From: Paralvinella palmiformis
Lineage: Eukaryota > Annelida > Polychaeta > Terebellida > Alvinellidae
Direction of reading: 5' to 3'
Assembly: GCA_025642065.1 (NCBI GenBank)
Contig: JAODUP010000557.1
Location: forward strand, 27,501 to 91,500
Length of the DNA: 64,000 nt
Shown: one piece after another, positions 49,887-60,822 of the stretch
How the letters are laid out: every line of letters starts with the position of its first letter
Position numbering within the stretch: position 1 is the stretch's first letter
Notes under the pieces: generated by a model
The model's database searches: none
Told to the model about the DNA's origin: nothing
What the model saw: the letters and a program-made list of their open reading frames with translations, nothing else
Made by a program: the position numbers and the translations under genes

Positions 49887-52800
49887 ATATATACATAATT
49901 GATCAAACTAATATAATACCTTATCTCTCATACTGATGTACGAAGCTTGTAAACCTTCAGGTAATACTTCAGGTGTATTATATGGCAAGAATGACACAAA
50001 ACCAAGAAACTTGGCTAGTAACTTTGATGTCAGCATACAGTTCAGAAGAGTTTCCCTATCTCCCTGATAACATAAAATATTTACATGTAGTATGAACCAA
50101 ACTGTCACTGTTTATATGCAATCAGAAAACCAATTCACCCCCCCCCCCCACACACACACACACAGGAACATCCACACAGATGCATACACAGACTTACAGT
50201 ATCAATCATGACTTCCTCATCTTCTTCATAGGTCACATCCATTGAAATGAACTGAACTTCATTCACCTAGTTAACAAAGCATTTTGACACAACAATTGAT
50301 ATACAAACTGGTAAAAGAATAAAGAGAAGCTACAGAAATATTTAAGTAAAACAAATCACCACTATTTAAACAAATCTAATTTCTGTACAAATTAATGAAA
50401 TACTAAATTATGATAATTCCCATAATCAGCTGAAATACAGATTCAGGAAATAAAACAAGAAATGGATAAAAGAAAAATCCAAAATGAAACTCACCTCAGT
50501 AATTTTATGTAGAAGCTGATTTGACAGAAGCTGATTAAAGAAAGGGTTACAAGCAGCAGATATGAAGTCCTTGAAAAACTCCTGACATCCAGGGAATGAT
50601 GGAGATGGGCATGGTCCACCATGTAAAGCCGGTGTTACTAAACGCTCTCGCAACCTGGAATGAGTAACAGATTGAGGTCCCAATGAGACAAAATGAATAT
50701 TAAAATCATGCAGCACACACACACACCAATACATTTTACTCAGTTAACAAAGTACACAAAAATACACAAATTAACACATACCGTTTCAGTTTTTTGGGAT
50801 TTGTTTGTTTCAATTCAGACAACAATGCAATATTTTCATCTTCTTCATCCATTTGCCAGGAAATGTCACCTTTACACATCTAGAATAATGACAGAAAAAC
50901 TAAGAATCATCACACAGTGAAACAAGAAGTGAATAATTGAACTAAACAATCACAGACAACCACATTTTTTGTAAACAAACATGTTTTAACAGAACAACAA
51001 AGTGGTCAAGCTCACCTGTATTAACTGAGACTGGAAAAGGCGTACAAAATGGATATGATTAGCTAGCTCAGTCTTATAACCAACCAAGTTCTGGATACGT
51101 TCGACCTGTACTTCTCTCATTGACCAACCAGCCACAAGATGATTGTCTTCCCATTCTCGTAGCAACTCATAAAAACCATCTCTGTTTAAAATACAGAGAT
51201 AAAGTAATATGTTCATACAGGAGTGCAAGTTTTATATATTTTCAGTTTTAAAGCAGGCCATGATCAATCTTAAATGGCAGTTTTTAATGGAGTTGGCCCA
51301 CGCTTAGGAAGAATAAAATGTAAGATGTTTTGTAATTCAATGCTCCCCCAAATTATCTAACTAGGAAAATTTTGAATTTGGAAAAACACATCTTTAAGAG
51401 AAAACATAGACAGGTGTTTAGATAAACAATAGCCTACAATAAAGTGTTGCAGCTTGAATTTGAACACATAAATTTTAAACACTACTTTACACAATAATAT
51501 TAGATGAATGTCAAACTAAAATAACTTGTAGATATAGTAAAGTGAAAGTGAGTATACAGCCAGCTCTTGAATATCCAGCTCAATTAACTAGATCATGAAG
51601 ATGTGCTCAAAGAAAAAATTGGTAATTGGAACTCTTGACCAACTCGCTTATATTTTTATACCATTAGCAGTATTTCTAATTAAGAGTTAGCTGTATTTAT
51701 CCTTTCTATAATAAAAACTTCTCACAAAAAAATTTAATCCAACTTACTATAACAAATACCCCCTTAGATCAATCTAAACAAATTTACACTGAAGTTTAAA
51801 ACATTTTGTATTAACAATATTCTTTTTCAATGTATTAATACATTATTCATGGAATAAAAAAAAAATTAAATGAATTTAGCAAGCATATTTTAAATTTTCT
51901 TTTACTGCTTGCATTTCCACTTAAGGAACAAAGGCAAGGACCTATTATCTTAATGATAATGAACCACAAGTAACATGAACTAATGAGAATGAAACAACTT
52001 TATATATAGTCCCAAATCTATTTTTATAAAAACCATACTAATTATTTTATACAAATAGACATGCTTAGTGTAAAATTCAGGCTAATAGAAATGTAATTCT
52101 TTATCAATATCATTAACAATCAACATGAAGTCTTATTGAAACCAGCCACAAACAATACCTTTGTTTCTTGAAGAGATGAAATGATCTTTCATTTGGGAAA
52201 TTTTTCCTGTTGTCTGTGTCAGCCTGAAAGGAGACACCTCCTACAGGTGAAGGTAGTGACTTAGGTAGTGCCTGAAATGGATTTTAAATAAGTTCAAATT
52301 ATTTGGTTCAGAAACACATTGAAGCAAATAAGGGAAATAGCAAATGTACCTCCCTCCCCAACCCTTCATTCTTAATCTGTCCTGATTATCTACATCCCTG
52401 TATCTTATTTAAATAGATAGTGACAGAAAGTATGAATGCGTGAGAAGAGAACAATTTTCATTCAAGTATACTTTATTTTCTTCATGCTAATAAATTCAAG
52501 TACCTTAGAAGGTACCAGGCTATATAGATGTCTCAGTTCTTCCTTAAATTCTGGTTTAAAGTCTGCAATCCTCTGGTTATTCACTAGGAGATGTAATGTT
52601 CCACGTTCAAGATGACTCAATATACTAAAAATTATAATAAGACTTTATTCTATATATTTATTTTTAAACATGTCTATTACACAAGGAAATATAAGGTATA
52701 TTTAAATATCAAATGTGTACCACAGTTTATAACAGATGTTAAATAAACAAATCCAACAAGTTCACCATCTGATATCAGCCAGAAAGGTTCTAGCTGACTA

Positions 52801-55800
52801 CACCAAACTGATGCTATAAACTGTTAAAATGGTATAATCACTGACAATTAGTATATTCACAACAGTTTTACTGATATGTCTTGTTTGGGAGTGATTGATG
52901 TGGTTTTATGGCTACTGGTATTCATAAGGTAGGTCAAATGACATCTAGAGAGGAGACATCCTTCAGACATAGGTAGGGCGAGATGTAAACACTGATGCTA
53001 AAGATCTTCAGCCACTGAAGTACTAGATGTATGTATTTATTTATTAATATTTAATAAATGCATGTGTGAATCTTTCTTAATGGCCAATATATGAAAACCA
53101 CATTAATCAAAATGAGATTAATTATTTGACACTTAATACAAGTGATTTAAGCAGAAACAACAGGTTTATATATAAATGAAGAGAGGCTCGAAACACTGAA
53201 TTAATTAGTATGCGTTTCTAAAATAACAACATCCGATATCACTCAGACACTTGATGTTATTGATTTGTTCTTATTAACATTAACACACGTTAGCCAAGAT
53301 GCATCAATAAATTTAGCAACAGAACATCCTGATGAATGAATATACAAATTGACTGATGGGTTAGCCATTTTGTATAACCTAAGGTCCTTGTATTAAATAT
53401 GGTTCATTTAAACTTAAGATAAGAGCTGTTATCAGAACACTTGTCTCAATTCATTAAGGTGTATTATATAGGTTATAATAACAACAAACAGACAAATAAC
53501 AACAAAAAACATTTTATTTTTAACACATGAACAAAGTATGAGTTAAAATTATAACTACATTGTCATTAGTATTCAACAGATTGGTTCAAATCTTCTGGTT
53601 TTTAAAATACCAGAAAAATAAGAGGAATAATATAATAGATCATTGCATTAAACACAGGTTCAGGGTTCATACACTTTTTAACATCTCAAATTCCAGGACT
53701 TTCCAGGACCTTCCAATGTCAAATTCAAGGACCTTTTCAATGAATTCACGAACTCTTAATGCCCAAAAATACACCCATATTTCGGAAGAAGTGTAATGAC
53801 TGAATTCCTGTATGCTTATGATTAGAAATATAGATCTATGTGTCCAAATTCCAGGACTTTCAAGGACCTCTACAAAAATTCCAGGACTTTCCAGGCCTGG
53901 AATCCAAATTTTAAAATTCCAGGACTTTCCAGGTTTTCCAGGACCTGTGAGAACCCTGAGGTTGTACACAGCTGGTCAAATGGAGTAGAATGACTGAATA
54001 CTACATCTACTCCAGATAACCTGAAATCTTCTACCGACAGCTGCATGGAAAAACTGCAATGTTGTGCGATGGGAATGGGCTATTACATCATGATGACTGA
54101 TAATATCAGTGGTATGGCTGGATTAAAAACTTCATTCTCTACAGTGTGTGGATATGTATTTACAGCACAAAAATAAATATTTTGGGACTGACAAATACAG
54201 ACTGTGTTAGTTCATTATATTGACACCATCCAATCTCATATGTGCTCAGTTAGACAAACATAAGGTCATTTATATATAATAGGTAATTAAACAATAGACA
54301 ATATTCAGACCAATTATATGAATGAGTATACAAATGTCATAATAATATTGCTATTATTATTATTAATGCATCATTTCTAACAGCATGTGTTTATCATTAC
54401 CTGGTAATCCTGGATAATACCATGACGGCAAAATAGACAGCATTATGGATGTTGACAAAATACTGAATTTCATCCAAATCTGTAATTGGAAAAGAACATT
54501 TTATTGACAGATCAGAACTTTCATCATCAGTACATCTTCTGAGAAGACGACCAACCTTTATTGAAAACGTTTCCACCTTGTTCCAACTCTGTGCCATGTA
54601 CTGTCAATAACTGAGCCAAAAAGTACAACTCTACTGTGATATTTGGTACAAGAAAGGCTGAAAGACAAAAAATAAATAGTCACATTCTCAGTAGACTAAT
54701 AAATCTCGTTTGCGTGTGTGTGCATGCACACATATGTAATAATATACTTTCCCCACACATGAACAAATTTAAATAGTTACTACCATTAATACAAAAGGAG
54801 TAGACTTTTATCATCAGATCTAGACTTTCTTGATGAGTAACTTGAGCTTTCTCCGGGATGACAGTATCAACTGACAATTGTTGTTCTAAAGTAGGTTTAG
54901 TTGGTGTCACAAAGGACAAATCAATCACAGATATTGGCTGGCTCTCTGCAGATAAAACTCCGGCGTCACACTGGTTAATAACAGTTGGGCTGTGGATTAT
55001 AGATAAAGCACATTATAAAATGCATTGGGTATACAGACCAGGAAACGTTCCAGGTCTGAATCGTACTGTCATGATTCACTAAGGTACCCACAGATGAACT
55101 CCCCAAGACTCCAATAGTTAGCTAAACTTATAACAGAATTAGTTTAGAATTATAATGTATAGAGTCCAGATAAGAATAAAGGTTAGATTAACTAAGATAC
55201 TTTTTCTTGCTAATAATCCTGAGGTCATGGGATCAAATCCGTGTTGTCTGAATCTGTAGGATGCTTTAATTTGATACTCTTATTTTCAAAGGAAATTATT
55301 TTCTGTGAGTGTCAGGTGAGACCAGCAACAAGATTAAACTAAGTTATCGTTCATTCTTCATATCATCTTTAATATTTGTCAAACTTCCTAGCATCTTAAC
55401 ATGATTATTTGCAGAATCGGCAGAAATGAACAGATTTGTAAACTATAAATTGGACAACATTTTGAAGGAAAAAAGTTTGTTCTGTTTGTTTAACCATATA
55501 CATCATTTGTGCCACATCCTATATAATCTGTAAGAAGATTAATTTAAGGTGCTTAAATATAATTTTATAATATAATTTTAACTACAAGATAAATGTGAAA
55601 AATTTATCAACATTTGATGAAAAGTGATTTGTAAGTAAAATTGTGAATCGAAGCACTTTTAAGAAAGATCTTCACAAAATAGGGTTTTGAATGTCCCCCT
55701 TTATTTTAAATAATTCAGTGGAGACAGCAGCGCCATTTAATGTAATCAACCACCCACGATGTTGTGAGCCGAGAAACTTTATTACTACAATAGTTAGAAT

Positions 55801-57513
55801 AACATACATTAGATCAGGTTTGAAAATAATAACACAGTTTAAACAGTACCGAACCTATGACTCGCTAGTACGGTCTGCTCCAGCGCAGATGTCAGTCTTT
55901 TAATAGCAATTAAGCTAAACAGGTTTTAATAGTAGTCAGTTTGTGACGCCTGCCCATTGTAAAAACTGACCTTTGAAGACAGTGACAAGTGGGTCATATA
56001 GTTTATATAGTATTGCTTTGAAGAAAAATACAGCAATTGAAAAATAGCTATAAATAGGGCTGCTTAGATAATTAATCTAAACATTCTCACTACTGCCGTG
56101 ATCTGACTTGGGTGTTCTACTCCCAAACTCCACGGCTGTAGGTGATTTGCTTTTTGTTTTTGCTTGGCAGCTTAGGGACTGGTGAGACATTACACATGTC
56201 TCAGCAAGAAACATTGCCCTCTGGATTCAGTCCGCTGAAGAAATGTCCAGAGTTTGAATTCACGGTTCGAGATTTTCTGTGTCTGTGCCTTATTATACAC
56301 AGCTAAAACACACACACACACACACACACACAGACATTGATATTATTGGTATAGGCAAATGAATTATACACCATATAATATATCAATTTATACCAAATAT
56401 ATGTCTACCAATAAAACCCCAAAATAAACAGAATACTGTCATTATTATAAGAGAAGTTAGCTAACCTTTCCTTATTTGGTAGCATGCTTACTAACTCATC
56501 ATCATCATCTTTTTGGGGATTTCTCCAAACATTATTTGTTGTTGGTATACTAAATACATTCCTAGATGTTGTAACTTTCTTTGATATGAAAGTTGGTGCT
56601 ATCCTTCTAGTTGGTTTGTTCTGTATTTCACTGCAAGTAAACCCAAAATACGTATAACATGCTTGATCGTATTTTTGAGTAATATAGTACATATGAATAC
56701 TTGAATAAAACAAAATGGAACATGATTACTAAAATACATAATCATAGTTCTAAGATTCATGTAGATAAAACCTGAAACAGATTAACAAAGTTGTATACAT
56801 TTATATAATATCCATTATAACTCCAGTAGTTATCCAGTTACATGTGATACAGCTTTAATCAGGACACACACACACACACACACAAACAAACAAACAAACA
56901 AACAAACAAACAAACAAACAAACAAACAAACATACACGACATACACACCATGAATATTACTATTTGTATTGTGCAAGATATACAAAATATCTGTATTAAT
57001 ATTTAAACAAACTGATATATAAAGATGGTTTAGTCCAGCTTGTTATGAAGAGAAGATGCTTAATTGGGGAAAATCTAGGACATATGTGAGTGGAGTCTGG
57101 CAGGTTACATGAAAGAAGATTTGACAAATAATGAGGATCTATAGCAATAAATATATTTAGGAATAAATACAGATTCTCTTCATTCAATCTGGTGCAAAAC
57201 TGTCAAAAACTAAAATAATAGCCTATCTTTTTCTTTTTGTGTTATTTTTCCTTGTAGATTTCCAAAACATTATTTATTGTGAAGTATAATTTTAAGGATA
57301 AACAACTATACAGACAAAATATCTAGTAACTCACCTGAAGAGCTACACATACAAATATTAGTTTGTTTGCTTCTTATTGTAAATAGATTAATGGTTACAA
57401 AAAAATATTTTACAAAGATAAACAGTAAAGGATGACCACAATAATTAGTGGGTAATGTTTAACAAAACATCAGCTCCAAGTAATTAATTCTGCCCTTTTT
57501 ATAGTCACTTCTT

Positions 57514-57557
<44 letters not shown>

Positions 57558-59119
57558 TGATATAGCAGAAGAAATCTAAACTTTTCAACTCCAAAGGATT
57601 TGGACAAGGTTATCCAGGCCACCAACTTCAAATACTTCTTCACTGTTGTAGATAATATAAGGATTTTGTTGTGGTTAAAATGCCAGTTAGGTTATTCAGT
57701 GTTGTATGGTGCTAGGATACTTTAAAATTATATTCACATAGAAAATTTAAGTTTATGAGCAAAAATCCAAAATTGTTTTTGGATTTAACTGGAAAACTCC
57801 CCAGATTTTATTCATGTGCAGGTTTGGAAATAAATCCTGTTTAAAAAATAATTCTGGTGACAAGTCCTTGCATTTTTTGGGCCACATTTCTTGCTTGTTG
57901 CCTGACATATTGAAATAATCAATAAAAAAAAGCATGATTAAAAAATTGCTTAGCAGCAATTTTAATCATGATTTAAATCAAACAACTCTGTCCACATAAA
58001 CTGGAATTTCATGATATATCATAATGCCTCTGATATCGATAATAATGTTTGTACTTATGTAAAGTTTCAAAACAATTCACATTTGATATTTACATAATGT
58101 ATAAAAATTATACTTACTTCATTGTGGACAGATTTTTCTGAGAAAAATCCCTGTTGGCAACTTCTCCCCAAACTCCTCGTGTCTTGGCTGATCCAGTAAT
58201 GGACACTGGAGCATTCTTAAACAACAGATTATCTTTTGTCTTTGAAGAAGTGACCAAACGTGTTGGGACAATCCTTCGGGAAGGTGTGATAACCGTGACG
58301 CCTTCGGGAACACTGTTATGTCTGATAAAAGAAAACCTTCTTAATCAACTGCTAATTGAGTAATACTTTAGTATACCATCTGCAAGAAAAGCAATCAAAT
58401 TTAGTATTAACAAGCATAAAATTTCTTGAGAGTATATCAAATAACATCAACTGAAATTAGGAGACTTATCCTTACCCATCCATGCTTCCCATTGGTGGAA
58501 ATTCATTTTCATTGTTTAAACTAAACCCAGGATCCAGTACTTTACTTTCAGGCAACAGTTTTTGTTTTCTTTCTCCAGTTCTGTTTTTGGCAATACATTT
58601 TTTGCTCTGTTGTCCACTTGGTTGGCAACAATCCCTTTTGGGCTGAACACGACTGTTTCTCAGTCTTTCATCAATATCTGGAGACTTTAAGAAGTCACCC
58701 AAGCTAGTTTTATGTTTAGCTTTGTGCGCACTATCGGTAAATTGGATGCTTCTTTGTGACTTTCCACTTCTATCTGTTTTATTTCTGGGCTGTCTCCTTG
58801 AACCACTTCCCGCCTTTGTAGAAAACAAGTCTGTAATGTAGCAATCTTTTTCACTGGATGATTTTTCCTTAAATTCAGAACTGGCAGGAAATAATTGCTG
58901 TCTCTTGCCAGACTGCATTGATAAATCATTAGCTTGTGATGCAGAGAATGTAGTCAGTCTCCGAAGCTTGGCTGTGGTTGGTGTTTTAGCTGGGGTGGCA
59001 TTTGTTGACCTGGAGTTTTGCAACAAGTGACTACTCTGATCCCGAAGATAATTTAGAAAAAATGGCACAAACTCACACCTTATGTTCTCCAAGCCACACA
59101 GTGGTAATGATATCTCATT
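38404..59119 (-). CDS. CDAN1: Codanin-1, 27 exons, N-terminal exon not found
   Basis: Codanin-1 sequesters the histone chaperone ASF1 in the cytoplasm and partners CDIN1; human loss-of-function causes a congenital anaemia. Exons (minus): 59119-58476, 58321-58118, 56630-56466, 54989-54784, 54657-54577, 54479-54401, 52624-52504, 52271-52159, 51181-51016, 50879-50782, 50654-50495, 50266-50198, 50063-49920, 49727-49561, 46818-46740, 46178-46101, 45958-45904, 45407-45262, 45073-44867, 44579-44497, 44384-44248, 44062-42993, 42165-42067, 41776-41710, 41451-41309, 39281-39180, 38592-38404. All junctions are in phase: 4872 nt, 1623 aa. Landmarks: EFVPFFLNYLRDQS, NEFPPMGS, FQADTDNRKNFPNERSF, FYELLREWEDNH, GGPCPSPSFPGCQEFFKDFI, LLAKFLGFVSFLPY, TVLTVPWTVEYIS, MVLGWLFE, VDQHILYSCCPFLG, KITPITADSL, FFHNQPASLKKTVEFVADRV and LLLPEEMP. 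Human codanin-1 is about 1227 aa; the excess is largely exon 44062-42993. The 54577 donor could instead be 54556. A start at 59140 (MYVIYLQ) is possible but less likely than an upstream first exon. Confidence 0.97.
39532..39680. mobile_element. GTACTC/GTACTT-rich element end in a codanin-1 intron
   Basis: Starting at CAGGGTTGGGCGTCGATGCA, the segment carries about ten copies of GTACTC, GTACTT and AGTACT in both orientations. It looks like the subterminal repeat region of a hAT-type DNA transposon. No second end was located, so it is probably a fragment. It lies between codanin-1 exons 41451-41309 and 39281-39180. Confidence 0.5.
39925..40767 (+). mobile_element. Internally deleted pogo/Tigger-like transposon, copy 2
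   Basis: The left end CCGCATATACTCGTGTATAG and inverted right end CTGTACATACTCATGTATAG form imperfect TIRs, each flanked by TA as expected for Tc1/mariner-type insertion. The total is 843 bp. At 40530-40660 the plus strand encodes DGTEDDVLCAEHYDKSD, resembling the tail of pogo/Tigger-type DDE transposases. An upstream frame (40322-40552) may carry other eroded transposase pieces. The catalytic core is missing, so it is non-autonomous. It lies in the codanin-1 intron between exons 41451-41309 and 39281-39180. Confidence 0.75.
42250..42928. mobile_element. Pogo/Tigger-like TIR element, copy 3
   Basis: The left end CTGTAATCTTCCATGTATAA and inverted right end CCAGAATCTTCTGTGTATAA form imperfect TIRs flanked by TA on both sides. 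The element is 679 bp and non-coding. Inner words TGCACACTC on the left and, inverted, CGTGCACC on the right extend the symmetry. It occupies most of the codanin-1 intron between exons 44062-42993 and 42165-42067. Confidence 0.7.
42993..44062 (-). other. CDAN1: Large single-exon insertion in codanin-1
   Basis: This 1070-nt exon encodes about 356 residues, and every other internal exon except the first is under 210 nt. It starts MFKKELLVTSDLERKVRDLT and becomes Ser/Thr/Asn/Asp-rich and probably disordered (SSLNSSPLTERQE, SSTSSILTKGGSGGK). It returns to codanin-like sequence at ICAKCSLTETISDELELFPA and SILTSPTELLISLK. In human codanin-1 the same interval is only tens of residues long. It is described separately because it accounts for most of the length difference. 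Confidence 0.9.
45160..45182. repeat. (CT)n microsatellite in a codanin-1 intron
   Basis: A run of CT dinucleotides in the intron between exons 45407-45262 and 45073-44867. Confidence 0.85.
48690..48815 (+). mobile_element. tRNA-derived SINE-like segment
   Basis: GATTAGTGTGATTGATC is followed by GTTGTGGGTTTGAATCCAAG, which contains the B-box-like GGTTTGAATCC. The downstream body has GGTAGTCACCCCTCAGCC. The related word GGAGTCACCCC occurs on the minus strand in the SINE at 49435. Confidence 0.5.
49305..49540 (-). mobile_element. Two adjacent tRNA-derived SINE heads, same orientation
   Basis: On the minus strand, 49540-49435 has ACATGGTGGTTAGAACACTG and TTATGGGTTCGAATCTGGCT, then TTTAGGGTTTGTTTGCC. 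A second, more diverged unit at 49415-49305 has GTTAGAATCTGGTTCACACC and GTGTTTGTGGGATTTG. Each has an A-box-like and a B-box-like word at tRNA spacing. The tandem placement suggests a dimeric SINE or two insertions. Confidence 0.6.
53661..53958. mobile_element. 298-bp TIR element rich in CCAGGACTTTCCAGG
   Basis: The element begins CAGGGTTCATACA and its inverted right end begins CAGGGTTCTCACAGG. It is packed with TTCCAGGACTTTCCAGG in one orientation. AGGTT is present directly outside both ends, consistent with a 5-bp target-site duplication. It is non-coding; minus-strand translations of it are artefacts. A diverged relative lies at 12068-12180. Confidence 0.7.
55195..55310 (+). mobile_element. 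Weak SINE-like segment
   Basis: CTGAGGTCATGGGATCAAATCC resembles a tRNA B-box region and is followed by TCTGAATCTGTAGGATGC. The A-box part is poor. It lies in the codanin-1 intron between exons 56630-56466 and 54989-54784. Confidence 0.3.
55683..55790 (+). repeat. Dispersed repeat family R1, 3' part
   Basis: It starts GAATGTCCCCCTTTATTTTA, includes TTCAGTGGAGACAGCAGCGC and ends at ACGATGTTGTGAGCCGAGAA. It matches 9100-9200 closely and the end of the 18735-18960 copy. It lies in the codanin-1 intron between exons 56630-56466 and 54989-54784. Confidence 0.75.
56865..56932. repeat. (CA)n(AAAC)n compound microsatellite
   Basis: A CA run changes into more than ten copies of CAAA/AAAC. It lies in the codanin-1 intron between exons 58321-58118 and 56630-56466. 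Confidence 0.9.
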
Positions 59120-60280
59120 CTGCAAATATATGACATACATGTAAAGAGTTTATATCTAAAAAATACAAAAACAAATTAACATATAAACTATAAAGTGGTC
59201 TAAACTATTGACACATATCTGCAGAAGTGTACAATTAACTATGCAGAGATGCAAGGAGATATGTGTACAGTTAACTATACAACACAGAAAACCATACATT
59301 TGATGCCTGTTTAAAATAACAAAGTGTTCATTTGTATAAATATCGGACAATTATCAATCTTCATAATTGATATCCCATTCCTGGCGTCTCTCCCATAACA
59401 AATAATATACAAATGGGAAATAAATAACATTGTCATATCATTGTCAACTGTATTCACAGATTTGTATCTGAGAAATAAAAACACAGTCATGACAACTTCA
59501 GTCAGCTGTTCAAGTCTGCAATCATTGCCTAATTAATAAATGTTCAAATGAACACCACTGAACCCACCCCTCCCTCACAATAAACAATATTCCTAAGAAT
59601 CATATGTTCAACTAAAACTGTGAAATTTATTTATTGTGTGACAGCTTCAATCAAATGAAGATGATATGTCAGGGATACTTACTATTTTGATAAAAATTTG
59701 TACACAGGTATAAACTGTCAATTACAAGTTAGCAACAATCACATATCAGGTGACTGATTTTTTGTTTCATAAAATGTTATGATTATGAAACAGGTATTGA
59801 CTCGTTATATATGATAAGTGGCTGAAATTATTTCTGGTCCTACCCTCACAGGAAAGCAGCACAGAAAGATGGAACCAAAATTTGGCGAGACTTGTGTGAT
59901 ATAAAATGTTGTTAGGAGCCAGCTGCCAGGTAACTGTTTATCTGGAATTTGTGTTATAAGCTATTCAAGTTGTAGTTACAATCAGGCATGTTTGGTGTGA
60001 CATGGTTGTTTGTTAGTTATAACATCAAAGCAATTATAAATGGTTTAGAAAACCACACAGGTTGTCATTCCCGGAGGGTGTATATCACTACTGCAGCCCG
60101 GTATGCCTGAACAAGCAATTTAAGAGTGAAATGTACTAATTATAGAATTATTAGATTACAGAGGGCAATAAACCACTACCAACTGCTGGTAATCTAAAGA
60201 GACCATTGATTCTTTTGGTCATTGGGTGGGTTAATTATTCCTGAAGAAATTGTGTGGAAGTCCTACTTAAAGTGTGGTAT
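59120..60280. other. Sequence 5' of codanin-1 exon at 59119, first exon not located
   Basis: Human codanin-1 begins with about 35 residues before the segment matching the 59119 exon, so a short upstream coding exon is expected here or further right on the minus strand. No convincing start with a phase-0 donor was identified. A small family R1 piece lies near 59850-59880. Confidence 0.4.
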
Positions 60281-60289
60281 TTCTTTAAA

Positions 60290-60415
60290 ACTGGCAAGCC
60301 AATACTTTAGAAGTCAACCTTGACTTATACAGTGAGCATATGCTTGAGGAAAGAATTTAAAGGTCAAAACGTAACCCCGACTTATCTGCCAGGTCAATTA
60401 ATATGCGAGTATATA
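60290..60415 (-). mobile_element. Pogo/Tigger-like element end, fragment
   Basis: The minus strand reads ATATATACTCGCATATTAAT, GACCTGGCAGATAAGTCG and CTTTCCTCAAGCATATGCTC, and ends TATTGGCTTGCCAGTT. This aligns along its whole length with plus 36268-36405, the end of copy 1. The matching second end was not identified with confidence. Confidence 0.65.
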
Positions 60416-60769
60416 TAATAAAGCAAACTTCTCAAGAAAAGGCAAAAAATAAGAATTTCAGTCATCAATTTATCACCACTCTCCTATATTATGAACAAAA
60501 TGTGTAATGTTCATAAAAGTAAACCTAAATCAGACAAATATATTCACAAACTACACATGACATCATAGATATTATGAATTATTCCAAATTACTTGACTTC
60601 CGCGAACACCAGATTATGAGGGAAGAAAAGTCATGTGCTCTGATGTCAATATGCACAAAGACCTTATTGCAGTCTTGATCCAGATCACAGATGCTCTGGA
60701 TTAGCAATCTTCATGACCTTACATTCTACTGAGCTCAACCTACTAACTACTGTTCATCGATGTTTCTGT

Positions 60770-60822
60770 TTTGTTGTTTGGGGAGAATCCCCAGGCTGTC
60801 GCTTATTCGGCACAGCCTAAGT
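60770..60822 (+). repeat. Dispersed repeat family R1, 5' part
   Basis: GTTTGGGGAGAATCCCCAGG and CTGTCGCTTATTCGGCACAG match 18745-18792 almost perfectly and then stop. Confidence 0.75.

Noticed and set aside
53667..53969. Pro/Gly-rich 100-codon minus-strand frame
   Set aside because: It translates the CCAGGACTTTCCAGG element; the periodicity is from DNA repeats.
54397..54597. Reading the codanin-1 exon as beginning at MAQSWNK
   Set aside because: That start is in an intron-spanning frame; only the part from DLDEIQYFVNIHN onward matches codanin-1, and a short GT-AG intron (54576-54480) restores the phase from the preceding exon.
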